Shown piece after piece: positions 36,163-44,520 of a stretch of 64,000 nucleotides of DNA. The position numbers and the translations under genes are program-made. Below the pieces are notes generated by a model. The model was not told the origin of the DNA. It ran no database searches and worked only from the letters and a program-made list of their open reading frames with translations. Source of the stretch: Chitinophaga rupis (GTDB lineage: Bacteria; Bacteroidota; Bacteroidia; Chitinophagales; Chitinophagaceae); the NCBI RefSeq assembly GCF_900109685.1, contig NZ_FOBB01000001.1:1178001-1242000 (forward strand), written 5' to 3'. The first letter of the stretch is position 1; every line of letters begins with the position of its first letter.

Positions 36163-37188
36163 TTAGCCCCAAACTTTAGTGCCCTCACTGCAGTTAGCAC
36201 AAATATCAATATTCTTACGGCCTTCCATAATCTGGGTACGGAACCGCACATATTGTTCATTGAACCACAGGTCCCGGAACGACTGCTGTTTCAGATCGCC
36301 CAGCTTGTGCTGTGCATCTTTATCAAAACAGCAGGGCGCCACCAGCCCGTCCCAGGTAATAACAGGGGAGTGCCATAAGCGCCAGCACTGGTTACCCAGC
36401 TTGTTCTTGATGGCATAGGTACCATCTTCCTTGCGGCGGTAGCGGCTGTATTTATCAATCGTTGGAATCAGGCGGTTACCTTCTTCATAATCATATACCT
36501 GGGCCGTTTTAAAACGTACCTCATCAACCCCGATCTCCTTTGCCAGCTTTTTAATATCCTCTATCTGGTGCTCATTAGGTTTTACTACCAGGAATTGGAA
36601 GAAAACGAAGGGCTTTTTGGAATTCAGCTCTTTTTTCCATTTTACAATGTTCTTAGCGCCCTGGATCACTTTATCCAGCTGGCCGCCTACCCGGTATTGC
36701 GTGTATACGTCCTGGGTAGTACCATCTATAGAAATAATAAGCCTGTCCAACCCGCTTTCCACCGTTTTTTTGGCATTGGCCTCTGTAAGGTAATGCGCGT
36801 TGGTGGAGGTGGCAGTGTATAAACCTTTATCGCCTGCATACTTTACCATGTCCAGGAAACCGGGGTTCAGGTAAGGTTCTCCCTGGAAATAAAAGATGAG
36901 GTATAAGAGGTCTTTGGAAATTTCGTCGATGGTTTTCCGGAAAAAATCCTGCTGCAGCATACCGGTAGGCCGGGTAAAGGCCCGCAGGCCGCTGGGGCAT
37001 TCGGGGCAGCGCAGGTTACAGGAGGTGGTAGGCTCAAAAGAGATGGATACCGGGTATCCCCACTGTACGGGCTTGCCTGTCCACTTACTCACGAAAAAGC
37101 TGCTCAGCACCTTACCAGCATTCCATGCCCGGCGAAGGGTGAACTTGGAAAGCAGGTTTAAGGAATCATTCAGATTAAATTCAGGCAT
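36163..37188 (-). CDS. Radical SAM enzyme with SPASM-type C-terminus
   Basis: A 341-aa enzyme. The SAM-binding cluster motif is CNLRCPECP (CxxxCxxC), and the C-terminal cysteines CWRLWHSPVITWDG...APCCFD...CANCSEG match a SPASM/twitch auxiliary cluster domain. SPASM proteins often mature peptides or modify sugars and lipids. No precursor peptide gene is visible next to it. I choose the ATG at 37188 (MPEFNLNDSLNLL) over 37230 because the family usually starts there. Reaction unknown. Confidence 0.85.
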   Translation of the reverse strand: MPEFNLNDSLNLLSKFTLRRAWNAGKVLSSFFVSKWTGKPVQWGYPVSISFEPTTSCNLRCPECPSGLRAFTRPTGMLQQDFFRKTIDEISKDLLYLIFYFQGEPYLNPGFLDMVKYAGDKGLYTATSTNAHYLTEANAKKTVESGLDRLIISIDGTTQDVYTQYRVGGQLDKVIQGAKNIVKWKKELNSKKPFVFFQFLVVKPNEHQIEDIKKLAKEIGVDEVRFKTAQVYDYEEGNRLIPTIDKYSRYRRKEDGTYAIKNKLGNQCWRLWHSPVITWDGLVAPCCFDKDAQHKLGDLKQQSFRDLWFNEQYVRFRTQIMEGRKNIDICANCSEGTKVWG

Positions 37189-37326
37189 ACATCCGGGTAC
37201 TTTGTATGTAAAAATAACACAACTATACATGTAACAGTAATAAAATATTGCGCTATACTTGTAGCTGCATAGTAAGTTCTCAGGGGGTGGTTGTTGCGCC
37301 CCATTTATTATTTGTAAAAAGGTTAC

Positions 37327-38082
37327 ATGCGCATTAACAAAGCGGGACGTTTATTAATAGTTTGTATAATAACAGCAGCCATTGCCGTGGTGGCATGGTG
37401 GTGGTGGCAGCGGCAGGAAGCGCTGAACTTTGTACGTTATGAGGAGTTTGGGATAGATATGCCGGTGAACTATGCCATACATGGCATAGATGTTTCCAAG
37501 TTCCAGAAAGAGATCAACTGGGATGCCGTGCAGCAGATGCAGGTTGATAAAATACGTATATCCTTTGCGTTTATAAAAGCAACGGAAGGTATTACCCGCC
37601 AGGATGCAGCATTTAAACGCAACTGGCAAAAAGCCGGGGAGGCCGGTCTTATACGGGGCGCCTACCATTTTTTTTATGCTACCCGCGATCCGCTGAAACA
37701 GGCGGTGAACTTTAAGAACGTGGTACAGCTTACTTCCGGCGACCTGCCACCCGTACTGGATATTGAAACGCATAACAACCAGCCGCCGGCAGTGATACGC
37801 AGCACCGCTAAAATATGGCTGGAGGAGCTGGAAAAAGCATATGGCATAAAGCCTATTATCTATACAAACCTGAAATTCTATAACACCTACCTGGGCGATG
37901 AGTTTAATGATTACCCGCTGTGGATAGCGCACTACTACCAGAAAGAACGGCCCCGGGTAGACCGGGAATGGGTGTTCTGGCAGCACAGTGATATTGGCAG
38001 GGTAAATGGGATAAAAACAATTGTAGACTTTAATGTATTCCGGGGCGATAGTGCGGCGTTAATGAAAATGTGCCTGCCCTGA
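37327..38082 (+). CDS. GH25 lysozyme (exported muramidase)
   Basis: A 251-aa glycoside hydrolase family 25 protein cleaving peptidoglycan. An N-terminal signal anchor (LLIVCIITAAIAVVAWWWW) is followed by the catalytic domain: HGIDVSKFQ (first acid), FAFIKATEG, GAYHFFYAT, VLDIETH with the catalytic Glu, and IYTNLKFY. It probably remains tethered in the inner membrane. The next gene (38118) starts 35 bp downstream. Confidence 0.92.
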   Translation: MRINKAGRLLIVCIITAAIAVVAWWWWQRQEALNFVRYEEFGIDMPVNYAIHGIDVSKFQKEINWDAVQQMQVDKIRISFAFIKATEGITRQDAAFKRNWQKAGEAGLIRGAYHFFYATRDPLKQAVNFKNVVQLTSGDLPPVLDIETHNNQPPAVIRSTAKIWLEELEKAYGIKPIIYTNLKFYNTYLGDEFNDYPLWIAHYYQKERPRVDREWVFWQHSDIGRVNGIKTIVDFNVFRGDSAALMKMCLP

Positions 38083-38117
38083 TAAGTGGTTCAATAGCTC
38101 ACCTAAATACCTGCACC

Positions 38118-38378
38118 ATGGAACCCACCGGACCAGAAGAACAGAAAGACCCGTTTAAGTCGGAGATAGTGCTGTATTTTATAAAGATCACACGCACATT
38201 GTTCCTGGGTTTTTTCTGGATGATGATAAATGTTTTCCTGGGGCTGTTCCTGGGGTTTGCCGTACCGGACCAATCCACACCGGGCCGCATGATATTTTTT
38301 TATGCCTTTGCCACGATCACACTGGGCGCTTATTTGTATATGGTGTGGAAGTGGTGGAGAAGAAAAATAGATATTTAG
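38118..38378 (+). CDS. Small two-helix membrane protein
   Basis: An 86-aa product with a short charged N-terminus and two membrane helices (TLFLGFFWMMINVFLGLFLGFAV; MIFFYAFATITLGAYLYMVWKWW). No family recognised. Co-directional with the GH25 gene. A heptad array begins at the base right after the stop codon. Confidence 0.6.
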   Translation: MEPTGPEEQKDPFKSEIVLYFIKITRTLFLGFFWMMINVFLGLFLGFAVPDQSTPGRMIFFYAFATITLGAYLYMVWKWWRRKIDI

Positions 38379-38584
38379 TGGGCAGTGGGCAGTGGGCAGT
38401 CAGCAGTGGGCAGTGGGCAGTCAGCAGTCAGCAGTCAGCAGTCAGCAGTCAGCAGTCAGCAGTCAGCAGTCAGGAAGATGCGCCGCAAAAATATGAATAT
38501 AAATGGGAGCTATATAAACCATGTTCAAAAAACTTTACCCAACAAAGGGTTTCATACTGCCCACTGCCAACTAATGACTGCCAA
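38379..38584. repeat. Heptad array with inverted partner spanning the whole intergenic space
   Basis: Thirteen exact 7-bp units (TGGGCAG or TCAGCAG) fill 38379-38469, starting on the base after the preceding stop codon. The right arm at 38556-38584 reads ACTGCCC-ACTGCCA-ACTAATG-ACTGCCA, the inverse of the left, and ends where the stop codon of the convergent CAP gene begins. The element thus runs from stop to stop. Confidence 0.95.
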
Positions 38585-39127
38585 CTATTTCCTGTTCCCC
38601 AGCTCCATCGTCCAGTAAATATCAAACTTACCTACGGCCAGCTCCTTAAAGTTTGCATCCATCATGTTATAACAGTGTTTAGGACTGTTAAGCCAGCCCA
38701 GTACCACAGCCTGTTCATCCATCCGGCCTTTTGCAATATTTTCACCATAGTATAACCAGGGGTAGCCGGCGGCACTCAGGCGCTGGCCGGGATTGGTGCC
38801 GTCCGGTGAGTTATGGTCAAAGTAATTTTGTGTGTACATATCCTTGCTATGCAGCCAGGCCGCTTTTTCCAGTGTTATGTTCCAGGTAAGGGCGGGCACG
38901 GGCGGCATTTTATCGGTACCACAATTACAGCCGCGGCTGCGCAGGCCATTTACCAGGCGTAATAAAGCGGTTCTGTTCACCACATTTTCCGGGAAGCTGT
39001 CGGTTACCGGTGCAGAGCTATCCGGTGTAATGGAAGTAACGGGCGGGTTCACATTATTTTCTTTTCCGCAATCAATAAATAATAGCGCAACAAATACGGG
39101 GGCTATAAATCGTAAAAAGCCGGTCAT
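38585..39127 (-). CDS. CAP-domain (SCP/PR1-like) lipoprotein
   Basis: A 180-aa lipoprotein: leader ending FVALLFIDC with the lipidated Cys at residue 20. The CAP domain has LTWNITLEKAAWLHSKDMYTQNYFDHNSPDG, then YYGENIAKG and the later LGWLNSPKHCYNMMDANFKELAVG. Function of bacterial CAP lipoproteins is unclear; some are proposed to be proteases. Convergent with the small membrane protein gene. Confidence 0.85.
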   Translation of the reverse strand: MTGFLRFIAPVFVALLFIDCGKENNVNPPVTSITPDSSAPVTDSFPENVVNRTALLRLVNGLRSRGCNCGTDKMPPVPALTWNITLEKAAWLHSKDMYTQNYFDHNSPDGTNPGQRLSAAGYPWLYYGENIAKGRMDEQAVVLGWLNSPKHCYNMMDANFKELAVGKFDIYWTMELGNRK

Positions 39128-39301
39128 TATTACCAGTTAAAAAAGTTAGGAATAATCAGTTACCGGTTTGAGATAGAATTGGGTTAAAATTAAATACCGG
39201 TTTTGTTCAGAGGAAAGGGTTAAAACAGACTCTTGGGTATCAAAGATAAGTGGCTGATTTGAAACTAAAATGGACCAAAACAGATTTATTTGCCCCGCAT
39301 A

Positions 39302-39347
39302 TATAAAAAACAAAACCAGTTGTTCCCTTGGGACCGGGAGCAACTGG
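39302..39347 (-). terminator. Terminator after the DUF2383 gene
   Basis: On the minus strand CCAGTTGCTCCC and GGGAACAACTGG pair (one wobble) and are followed by TTTTGTTTTTTAT. It is about 30 bp past the stop codon at 39377. Confidence 0.85.
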
Positions 39348-39376
39348 CTGTCAAAGGGTTAACTCAGATGCTAAAA

Positions 39377-39838
39377 TTATTTAATTGCTTTATTCAGATC
39401 ACGGTGTTTTTTAATCCTGTCGTGCGACAGTTTTAATTCGCCATACTGGCGGGTGATCACATCCAGCACGTGCTGCGGTATCTCAATTTCATTGGTCAGC
39501 GCCATGTTATACACCCGCAACGTTACATCCTCACCGTACTCGCAGGAGGCCAGGATACTGGTATCACTATTTGCAGTGAAGTCGGCCTTCAGATCCATCC
39601 AGGTGCGGTATAGATCGCCACCCAGGCTGGTGTCTACTTCTTCTTCACTGCCCATGTCCTTCAGCAGCCGGTTCAGCTCAAAAGCATATTCCCGGCTTTG
39701 GTCGGCCATGGATTGAAAAATGTGCTGTAATCCCGGCTCATCTGTTTGCCCTGCCGCTGTAGCATAACCTGCCGATCGGTCGTTGTTCACCCGCACAAGG
39801 TCGTTCAGCGTGCTAACAAGATCTGTGTACATTATCAT
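39377..39838 (-). CDS. PA2169/DUF2383-family four-helix-bundle protein
   Basis: A 153-aa soluble helical protein. The pattern LVSTLNDLVRVNNDRSAGYATAAGQT, FELNRLLKDMGSEEEVDTSLGGDLYRTWMDLKADF, and the C-terminal tail with IPQHVLDVITRQYGELKLSHDRIKK belong to the PA2169-type ferritin-like family. Such genes are often part of stationary-phase or general stress regulons. An in-frame ATG also occurs at 39832. A CsbD-like gene lies just upstream on the same strand. Confidence 0.82.
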   Translation of the reverse strand: MIMYTDLVSTLNDLVRVNNDRSAGYATAAGQTDEPGLQHIFQSMADQSREYAFELNRLLKDMGSEEEVDTSLGGDLYRTWMDLKADFTANSDTSILASCEYGEDVTLRVYNMALTNEIEIPQHVLDVITRQYGELKLSHDRIKKHRDLNKAIK

Positions 39839-39876
39839 AACTCACATTTTAAAAGGTGCATAAACGTTGTCACGAT

Positions 39877-40086
39877 CTACAATAGCTCATGCTGCAAATA
39901 TGCTACCTGAAAACTTTTGATGATGCGCACCATATCGTCATGCGAGGTGCCGGTTTTTTTCTGCAGGCGTACAATCAGTTCCTGTTCTTTGCCATACTCA
40001 TAAGTAAGGTCTTCTTCGGAGAGGTGGGAGTAACGTTTTTGCAATCTCTTCTTCAGCTCCCACCAGTTGTGCAACTGGATCTTCAT
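39877..40086 (-). CDS. Small CsbD-like stress protein
   Basis: A 69-aa helical protein. LHNWWELKKRLQKRYSHLS, EEDLTYEYGKEQEL and VRLQKKTGTSHDDMVRIIK resemble the Bacteroidota CsbD-like pattern (WNELKGKLKQKY...DLxYxxGKExELLGRLQKKTG). The function of CsbD proteins is unknown; they are stress-induced. Starts at ATG 40086 rather than the TTG at 40092. Located 38 bp upstream of the DUF2383 gene in the same direction. Confidence 0.65.
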   Translation of the reverse strand: MKIQLHNWWELKKRLQKRYSHLSEEDLTYEYGKEQELIVRLQKKTGTSHDDMVRIIKSFQVAYLQHELL

Positions 40087-40372
40087 AAACAACAGCTTTA
40101 ATTTTTAAAAATAAATAGGGGAATGAGAAAAAAGACTTTTCAATTTCTGTGCCTGCTCGTTAAGAGTTGGTTATCAGGGCTAAAAGTGGCTACTGCAATC
40201 GAGTGACAGCATGCTGCCAGTTATTTTTAGTCCCACTACTTGGGGAACGCTGCCGCACAGGTTGTGGAATCTGCGCATCACATTAAGGCTTACAAGTGCC
40301 TGTGGCTGCGGGGTACATGAATGGAATAAACTTTGTTACTTATTCCTTTACCTGACATAAACAGAGTAGCCT
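40087..40372. other. Intergenic region with no recognised feature
   Basis: I see nothing convincing in this stretch beyond short AT-rich leaders on either side; it should contain the divergent promoters of the CsbD-like and the 65-aa protein genes. Confidence 0.5.
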
Positions 40373-40570
40373 ATGTCGCAACAGAAAAACACATCGGACA
40401 AAAAGAATACGGATACGAAAGTAGACCATTCTAAAAAGCCGGCAGAGATATTAAAAACCAGCAAGGCTGATACGCGCACTAACCCGCTGCGGGCAGAATT
40501 GTCGGAAAAACCTACTAAAGAGAATAAGGCGGTGAGAGATAGTGAGGAGAGAAGAAAAGATAACACTTGA
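40373..40570 (+). CDS. Small hydrophilic Lys/Thr/Glu-rich protein
   Basis: A 65-aa product, MSQQKNTSDKKNTDTKVDHS..., charged throughout and probably disordered, with no hydrophobic segment. It has an ATG start and Bacteroidota-like codon use. No family recognised. Located among stress-type genes, so a similar role is possible but not shown. Confidence 0.5.
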   Translation: MSQQKNTSDKKNTDTKVDHSKKPAEILKTSKADTRTNPLRAELSEKPTKENKAVRDSEERRKDNT

Positions 40571-40716
40571 CTCACCATATCGATTAATAAAATTGGAAAC
40601 TCCCGTCAACATTTTTAACTATTTAGGGAACAGTGTTTAGTCATAGTTCTTCTTTAATGTTGTGGTGTATAGCAGGCCGTCCCATTCCTGGGATGGTTTT
40701 CTTTTTTAGGGAAGTT

Positions 40717-41154
40717 CTAACTACTATGATCTGCAATGATCTTCCAGGCGCCATTTATTTTCCGGATCAGGAGGGTAAAATGCCCCTGCAGGTTGCCCAC
40801 ACTGCGTTGCAGGTGCCATTGACCTACCAGGAAGTAAAGCTCCGGCGTTAATTGTTTAAGTTCCAGTAAATTAAAGTGCAGCTGGCCCATAGTGGCCGTA
40901 TCGGGGTACGATTTTTTATAGCGGTCCAGGGTGGCCTGCCAGCCTTTGGTAATGCCGTTTTTACCAATAAACAGCAAAGAATCCGACTGCCAGTAGGTTT
41001 GCATAAAAACCGGGATGTTGCCCTTGTTCCAGGCATCGGTTTGCTGCTGCATCAGCTGCCGGATAGCGGCTTCCGGTGTTTGCTGGGCATTAATATGGGA
41101 GCAAGGCAGCTGGGCCAACACTGTCAAAAGGGTAGCATACAGGAGGAAACGCAT
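40717..41154 (-). CDS. Exported SnoaL/NTF2-like protein (DUF4440 type)
   Basis: A 145-aa protein with a signal peptide (MRFLLYATLLTVLAQLPCSHINAQ) and an NTF2-like fold: AIRQLMQQQTDAWNKGNIPVFMQTYWQSDSLLFIGKNGITKGWQATLDRYKKSYP, then a C-terminal strand region with GQWHLQR and HFTLLIRKINGAWKIIADHSS. Substrate or partner unknown. Divergent from kdnA. Confidence 0.85.
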   Translation of the reverse strand: MRFLLYATLLTVLAQLPCSHINAQQTPEAAIRQLMQQQTDAWNKGNIPVFMQTYWQSDSLLFIGKNGITKGWQATLDRYKKSYPDTATMGQLHFNLLELKQLTPELYFLVGQWHLQRSVGNLQGHFTLLIRKINGAWKIIADHSS

Positions 41155-41270
41155 GTTGAATTTTTAATAAAAGATAAACAGTTTTTAGCTAGGAGGCAAG
41201 TATGATTATGCTACCTTTGCAAGCACGATCAACAAAAATAGCTTTATCAACACGTTAAAATCAATAGCTT

Positions 41271-42461
41271 ATGCCAGGATTTGAATTATTTGGCGCCGAG
41301 GAGAGGAAAGAGGTAAATGATGTTTTGGAAACCGGCATTTTTATGCGTTACGGGTTTGATGGTCCCCGTAAAGGCATCTGGAAAGCGAAAGAACTGGAAC
41401 AGGCAATCAGCAGCAAGCTGAATGTACCATATACGCAGCTTACCTCCAGCGGTACCACTGCCCTTACCACTGCGCTGGCAGCATTGGGTGTTGGCGCCGG
41501 CGATGAGGTGATTATGCCTACTTTCACCTTTGTAGCCAGCTTTGAAAGTATCTTTTCTGTAGGGGCCACCCCGGTGCTGGTGGATGTGGATGATACCCTT
41601 ACCCTGGATCCCCGCGCAGTAGAAGCCGCCATTACACCACGCACCAAAGTGATTATGCCTGTGCACATGTGCGGTGCCATGGCCGACCTGGATGCGCTGA
41701 AAGCCATTTGCGAAAAGAATAACCTGATACTGCTGGAAGATGCCGCCCAAAGCTTTGGCGCCAGCTATAAAGGCAAAGCCCTGGGATCTATAGGGCATGC
41801 CGGCATTTTTTCTTTCGACTTTGTAAAAACTGTTACCTGTGCCGAAGGCGGCGCTGTGGTAACCAGTGATAAAGACCTGTACCTGAAATGCGATGCCTAC
41901 TCCGACCACGGACATGACCACCTGGGTGTGGACCGCGGGGCAGACCTGCATCCGTTTATGGGGCAGAACTTCCGGATCTCCGAGCTGCATGCAGCCGTGG
42001 GGCTGGCGCAGGTGCGCAAGCTGGATAAATTCCTGGCCATACAACGCAGCACCAAGAAAATATTTAAAGACGCTTTAGCAAGCATACCGGAAGTAAGCTT
42101 CCGCCGCCTGCCGGATGAAGCGGGTGACAGCGCTACTTTCCTGGGCTTTTTCCTGCCGGAAGAAAACCAGGCGCGCGCTGCAGCCGCTGCCATGAAAGCC
42201 GCCGGGCTGGCTGCTTTTTACTGGTTTGATAATAACTGGCACTACATCCGCAACTGGGAACATTTTAAGCAAAGCGCTACCCTAAATCACTTTGCACCAG
42301 GCCTGCAACAGGCGCTGGAATTATATAAGATCAAACAGTTCCCGGTATCTGACGCTATTATTAGCCGCTGCATCTGCACCCCCATTAACCTGGGCTGGAG
42401 CGAAAGCGAAATAAAAGAAAGAGCAGATAAGCTGGTGAAGGCTGTAAAGAGCGCATTATAA
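41271..42461 (+). CDS. kdnA: 8-amino-3,8-dideoxy-D-manno-octulosonate transaminase KdnA (DegT/DnrJ family)
   Basis: Transfers the amino group to the 8-oxo-Kdo made by KdnB, producing Kdo8N. The 396-aa protein is a DegT/DnrJ/EryC1/StrS PLP enzyme: YTQLTSSGTTALTTALAALGVGAGDEVIMP, EDAAQSFGASYKGKALG and FSFDFVKTVTCAEGGAVVT, whose lysine would carry PLP. The variant 'FDFVKT' in place of the usual 'FHPTKN' is typical of KdnA as I recall it. Assignment rests on the kdsB and kdnB neighbours. A -7-like TACCTTTG lies at 41212-41219. Confidence 0.82.
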   Translation: MPGFELFGAEERKEVNDVLETGIFMRYGFDGPRKGIWKAKELEQAISSKLNVPYTQLTSSGTTALTTALAALGVGAGDEVIMPTFTFVASFESIFSVGATPVLVDVDDTLTLDPRAVEAAITPRTKVIMPVHMCGAMADLDALKAICEKNNLILLEDAAQSFGASYKGKALGSIGHAGIFSFDFVKTVTCAEGGAVVTSDKDLYLKCDAYSDHGHDHLGVDRGADLHPFMGQNFRISELHAAVGLAQVRKLDKFLAIQRSTKKIFKDALASIPEVSFRRLPDEAGDSATFLGFFLPEENQARAAAAAMKAAGLAAFYWFDNNWHYIRNWEHFKQSATLNHFAPGLQQALELYKIKQFPVSDAIISRCICTPINLGWSESEIKERADKLVKAVKSAL

Positions 42462-42468
42462 TTCAACT

Positions 42469-43194
42469 ATGAAAAGTATTGCTTTAATACCTGCGCGTTA
42501 CGGGGCCACCCGTTTTCCCGGTAAGCTAATGGCCAAGCTGGGAGAGAAGTCTGTAATACTGCGCACCTATGAATCTACGGTAAATACCGGCGTGTTTGAC
42601 GAGGTAATGGTGGTAACGGACAGCGATGTGATATACCGGGAAATTACCGGCAATGGCGGCAAAGCTGTAATGAGTAAAAAAGAGCATGAATGCGGTACAG
42701 ACCGTATAGCCGAAGCCGTAACCGGTATGGACGTGGATATTGTAGTGAATGTGCAGGGCGATGAACCCTTTACCCAAAAGGCGCCGCTGGAAAAACTATT
42801 GAAGGTTTTTGAAGGCGAAGCCGGCAAACAGGTGCAGGTAGCTTCCCTGATGCAGGAGCTGAAAGACTGGACCTCCATTGAAGATCCTAACTATGTAAAA
42901 GTGGCGGTGGACAAGCAATTTAACGCGCTGTTCTTTTCCCGCTCCGTAATACCCTACCCGCGCGATAAGCAGGTGAAAAGCATTTATTACGAGCATATTG
43001 GCATTTACGCTTTCCGCAAACAAACCCTGCTGGAATTTACACAGCTGCCGGTAAGCCCGCTGGAAGCCGCGGAAAAAATAGAATGCCTGCGCTACCTGGA
43101 AAATGGTATTCCCATGAAAATGGTGGTAACGGAATATATGGGTGTGGAGATAGATACACCGGAGGACCTGGAGAAAGCAGCGCGGCTGTTGTAA
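42469..43194 (+). CDS. kdsB: 3-deoxy-manno-octulosonate (Kdo/Kdo8N) cytidylyltransferase KdsB
   Basis: Activates Kdo, or here probably Kdo8N, with CTP before transfer to lipid A. The 241-aa product has IALIPARYGATRFPGKLM (residues 4-21), EHECGTDRIAEA, VNVQGDEPF and the later IEQ-type C-terminus EIDTPEDLEKA. Its ATG is 8 bp after kdnA and its TAA is the first unit of a heptad repeat. In Shewanella the KdsB next to kdnAB prefers Kdo8N; that is known there and inferred here. Confidence 0.93.
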   Translation: MKSIALIPARYGATRFPGKLMAKLGEKSVILRTYESTVNTGVFDEVMVVTDSDVIYREITGNGGKAVMSKKEHECGTDRIAEAVTGMDVDIVVNVQGDEPFTQKAPLEKLLKVFEGEAGKQVQVASLMQELKDWTSIEDPNYVKVAVDKQFNALFFSRSVIPYPRDKQVKSIYYEHIGIYAFRKQTLLEFTQLPVSPLEAAEKIECLRYLENGIPMKMVVTEYMGVEIDTPEDLEKAARLL

Positions 43195-43226
43195 TTAATA
43201 ATGAAGAATGAATAATTAATAGTGAT
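43192..43226. repeat. TAATTAA/TAATGAA heptad repeat at the kdsB stop codon
   Basis: TAATTAA, TAATGAA, GAATGAA, TAATTAA, TAGTGAT: five consecutive 7-bp units, the first containing the kdsB stop codon. The kdnB start codon follows 36 bp later. Confidence 0.8.
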
Positions 43227-43262
43227 TGGTGGGGTTGGATTGTATGTAATAATAAGTAAGGT

Positions 43263-44339
43263 ATGAAATTCAGAAATTTTAAGCTGGTAGGTTATGTAAT
43301 ATTCGGCCGGGGTGCGTTTAACCAGTTAGATGAAATACTGGCGCCGCAGCGCAAGGGCGATGCACCTATGATCTTTTTCGTGGATCAGTTCTTTAAGGAT
43401 AAACCGGCTTTTACCGGCCGTATACCTTTGCAGGGCAAGGATAAGGTTGTGTTCATTGATGTAACGCATGAGCCTAAGACGAAGTATGTAGACCAGCTGC
43501 GCGATGAGCTGAAAGCAGAATTTGGCCAGGTATCCGGCATTATTGGTATTGGCGGTGGCTCCACCATGGACATGGCCAAAGCAGTAAGCCTGATGATGAC
43601 CAACCCAGGCTCCTCCGCCGACTACCAGGGCTGGGACCTGGTAAAGCAGCCCGGTGTGTACAAAGCCGGGATACCCACGCTTTCCGGTACCGGTGCTGAA
43701 GTAAGCCGTACTACGGTGCTTACCGGGCCTACCCGTAAGCTAGGCATGAACTCTGACTATACGCCATTTGACCAGATTGTGCTGGACCCGGAGTTAATAA
43801 AAGACGCGCCTATTAACCAGCGGTTCTATACTGCTATGGACTGTTATATACACTGCGTAGAATCACTGGAAGGTACTTACCTGAACGCCTTTAGCCGCTC
43901 CTATGGCGAAAAGGCGCTGGAGCTGTGCCAGGAAATATTCCTGAAAAAACCGCACTGGGATGATGATGCAGATGAAAAGCTGATGATGGCCTCTTATGCC
44001 GGCGGTATGAGCATTGCCTACTCACAGGTAGGCGTGGCGCATGCAGTAAGCTACGGCCTTAGCTATGTGCTGGGTACTCACCATGGCGTTGGTAACTGTA
44101 TTGTGTTTGATAAGCTGGAAGAGTTTTACCCGCAGGGGGTAAAGGAGTTTAAGGAAATGGTGCAGCGCCATAACGTAACCATTCCTCAGAACATTACCAA
44201 AGGCATGAGCGCTGCGGATGTGGATAAGATGATAGATGTATCATTAAGCCTGGCGCCTTTGTGGGAAAATGCGCTGGGTAAGGATTGGCAGCAGCAGATG
44301 ACGAGGGAAAGGCTAAGGGATTTGTATGCTAAATTGTAG
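43263..44339 (+). CDS. kdnB: 3-deoxy-alpha-D-manno-octulosonate 8-oxidase KdnB (iron-dependent dehydrogenase)
   Basis: Oxidises the C8 hydroxyl of Kdo to an aldehyde for amination by KdnA. The 358-aa protein is of the Fe-dependent alcohol dehydrogenase family: coenzyme motif GGGSTMDMAKA, TLSGTGAEVSRTTVLTG, and metal-ligand histidines in YIHCVESLEG, VAHAVSYGL and GTHHGVGN. An ordinary sugar/alcohol dehydrogenase role is possible, but the link to kdnA and kdsB makes Kdo8N synthesis the best call. Convergent with an MFS gene. Confidence 0.82.
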   Translation: MKFRNFKLVGYVIFGRGAFNQLDEILAPQRKGDAPMIFFVDQFFKDKPAFTGRIPLQGKDKVVFIDVTHEPKTKYVDQLRDELKAEFGQVSGIIGIGGGSTMDMAKAVSLMMTNPGSSADYQGWDLVKQPGVYKAGIPTLSGTGAEVSRTTVLTGPTRKLGMNSDYTPFDQIVLDPELIKDAPINQRFYTAMDCYIHCVESLEGTYLNAFSRSYGEKALELCQEIFLKKPHWDDDADEKLMMASYAGGMSIAYSQVGVAHAVSYGLSYVLGTHHGVGNCIVFDKLEEFYPQGVKEFKEMVQRHNVTIPQNITKGMSAADVDKMIDVSLSLAPLWENALGKDWQQQMTRERLRDLYAKL

Positions 44340-44520
44340 CATAAAGCGCAAAGCATAAAGCAGAAAGCAAAAGGGAGAAAGCAAATTAGAGGCTTGTTGT
44401 ACGCGATGTAATGTGTATAAACATAATAAAGTAAAACGCCTAACGAACATTCGTTAGGCGTTTTACTTTATAGCAGATAATGTAGTTGCTTTATGCTTTG
44501 CGCTTTATGCTTTCAGCTTC
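44339..44520. repeat. Heptad-phased inverted repeat enclosing the kdnB/MFS terminator
   Basis: Left arm: GCATAAA, GCGCAAA, GCATAAA, GCAGAAA, GCAAAAG, GGAGAAA, GCAAATT (44339-44387), beginning with the last base of the kdnB stop. Right arm: GCTTTAT, GCTTTGC, GCTTTAT, GCTTTCA (44488-44515). A 23-base block is an exact inverted match (44339-44361 with 44488-44510). The element ends at the stop codon of the convergent MFS gene (44521). Confidence 0.95.
44427..44470. terminator. Perfect 20-bp bidirectional terminator hairpin
   Basis: The arms at 44427-44446 and 44451-44470 are exact reverse complements over 20 bp (core AACGCCTAACGA / TCGTTAGGCGTT) with a four-base loop ACAT, and A/T runs on both ends. 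It sits between the convergent kdnB and MFS genes and inside the heptad inverted repeat. Confidence 0.93.

Noticed and set aside
38379..38469. CRISPR or VNTR inside a gene
   Set aside because: The 7-bp unit is far too short for CRISPR, and the array is outside both genes.
38345..38755. 136-residue frame with repeats VSSQQSAVSSQQSA
   Set aside because: It is the translation of the intergenic heptamer array, not a protein gene; it overlaps the ends of two convergent real genes.
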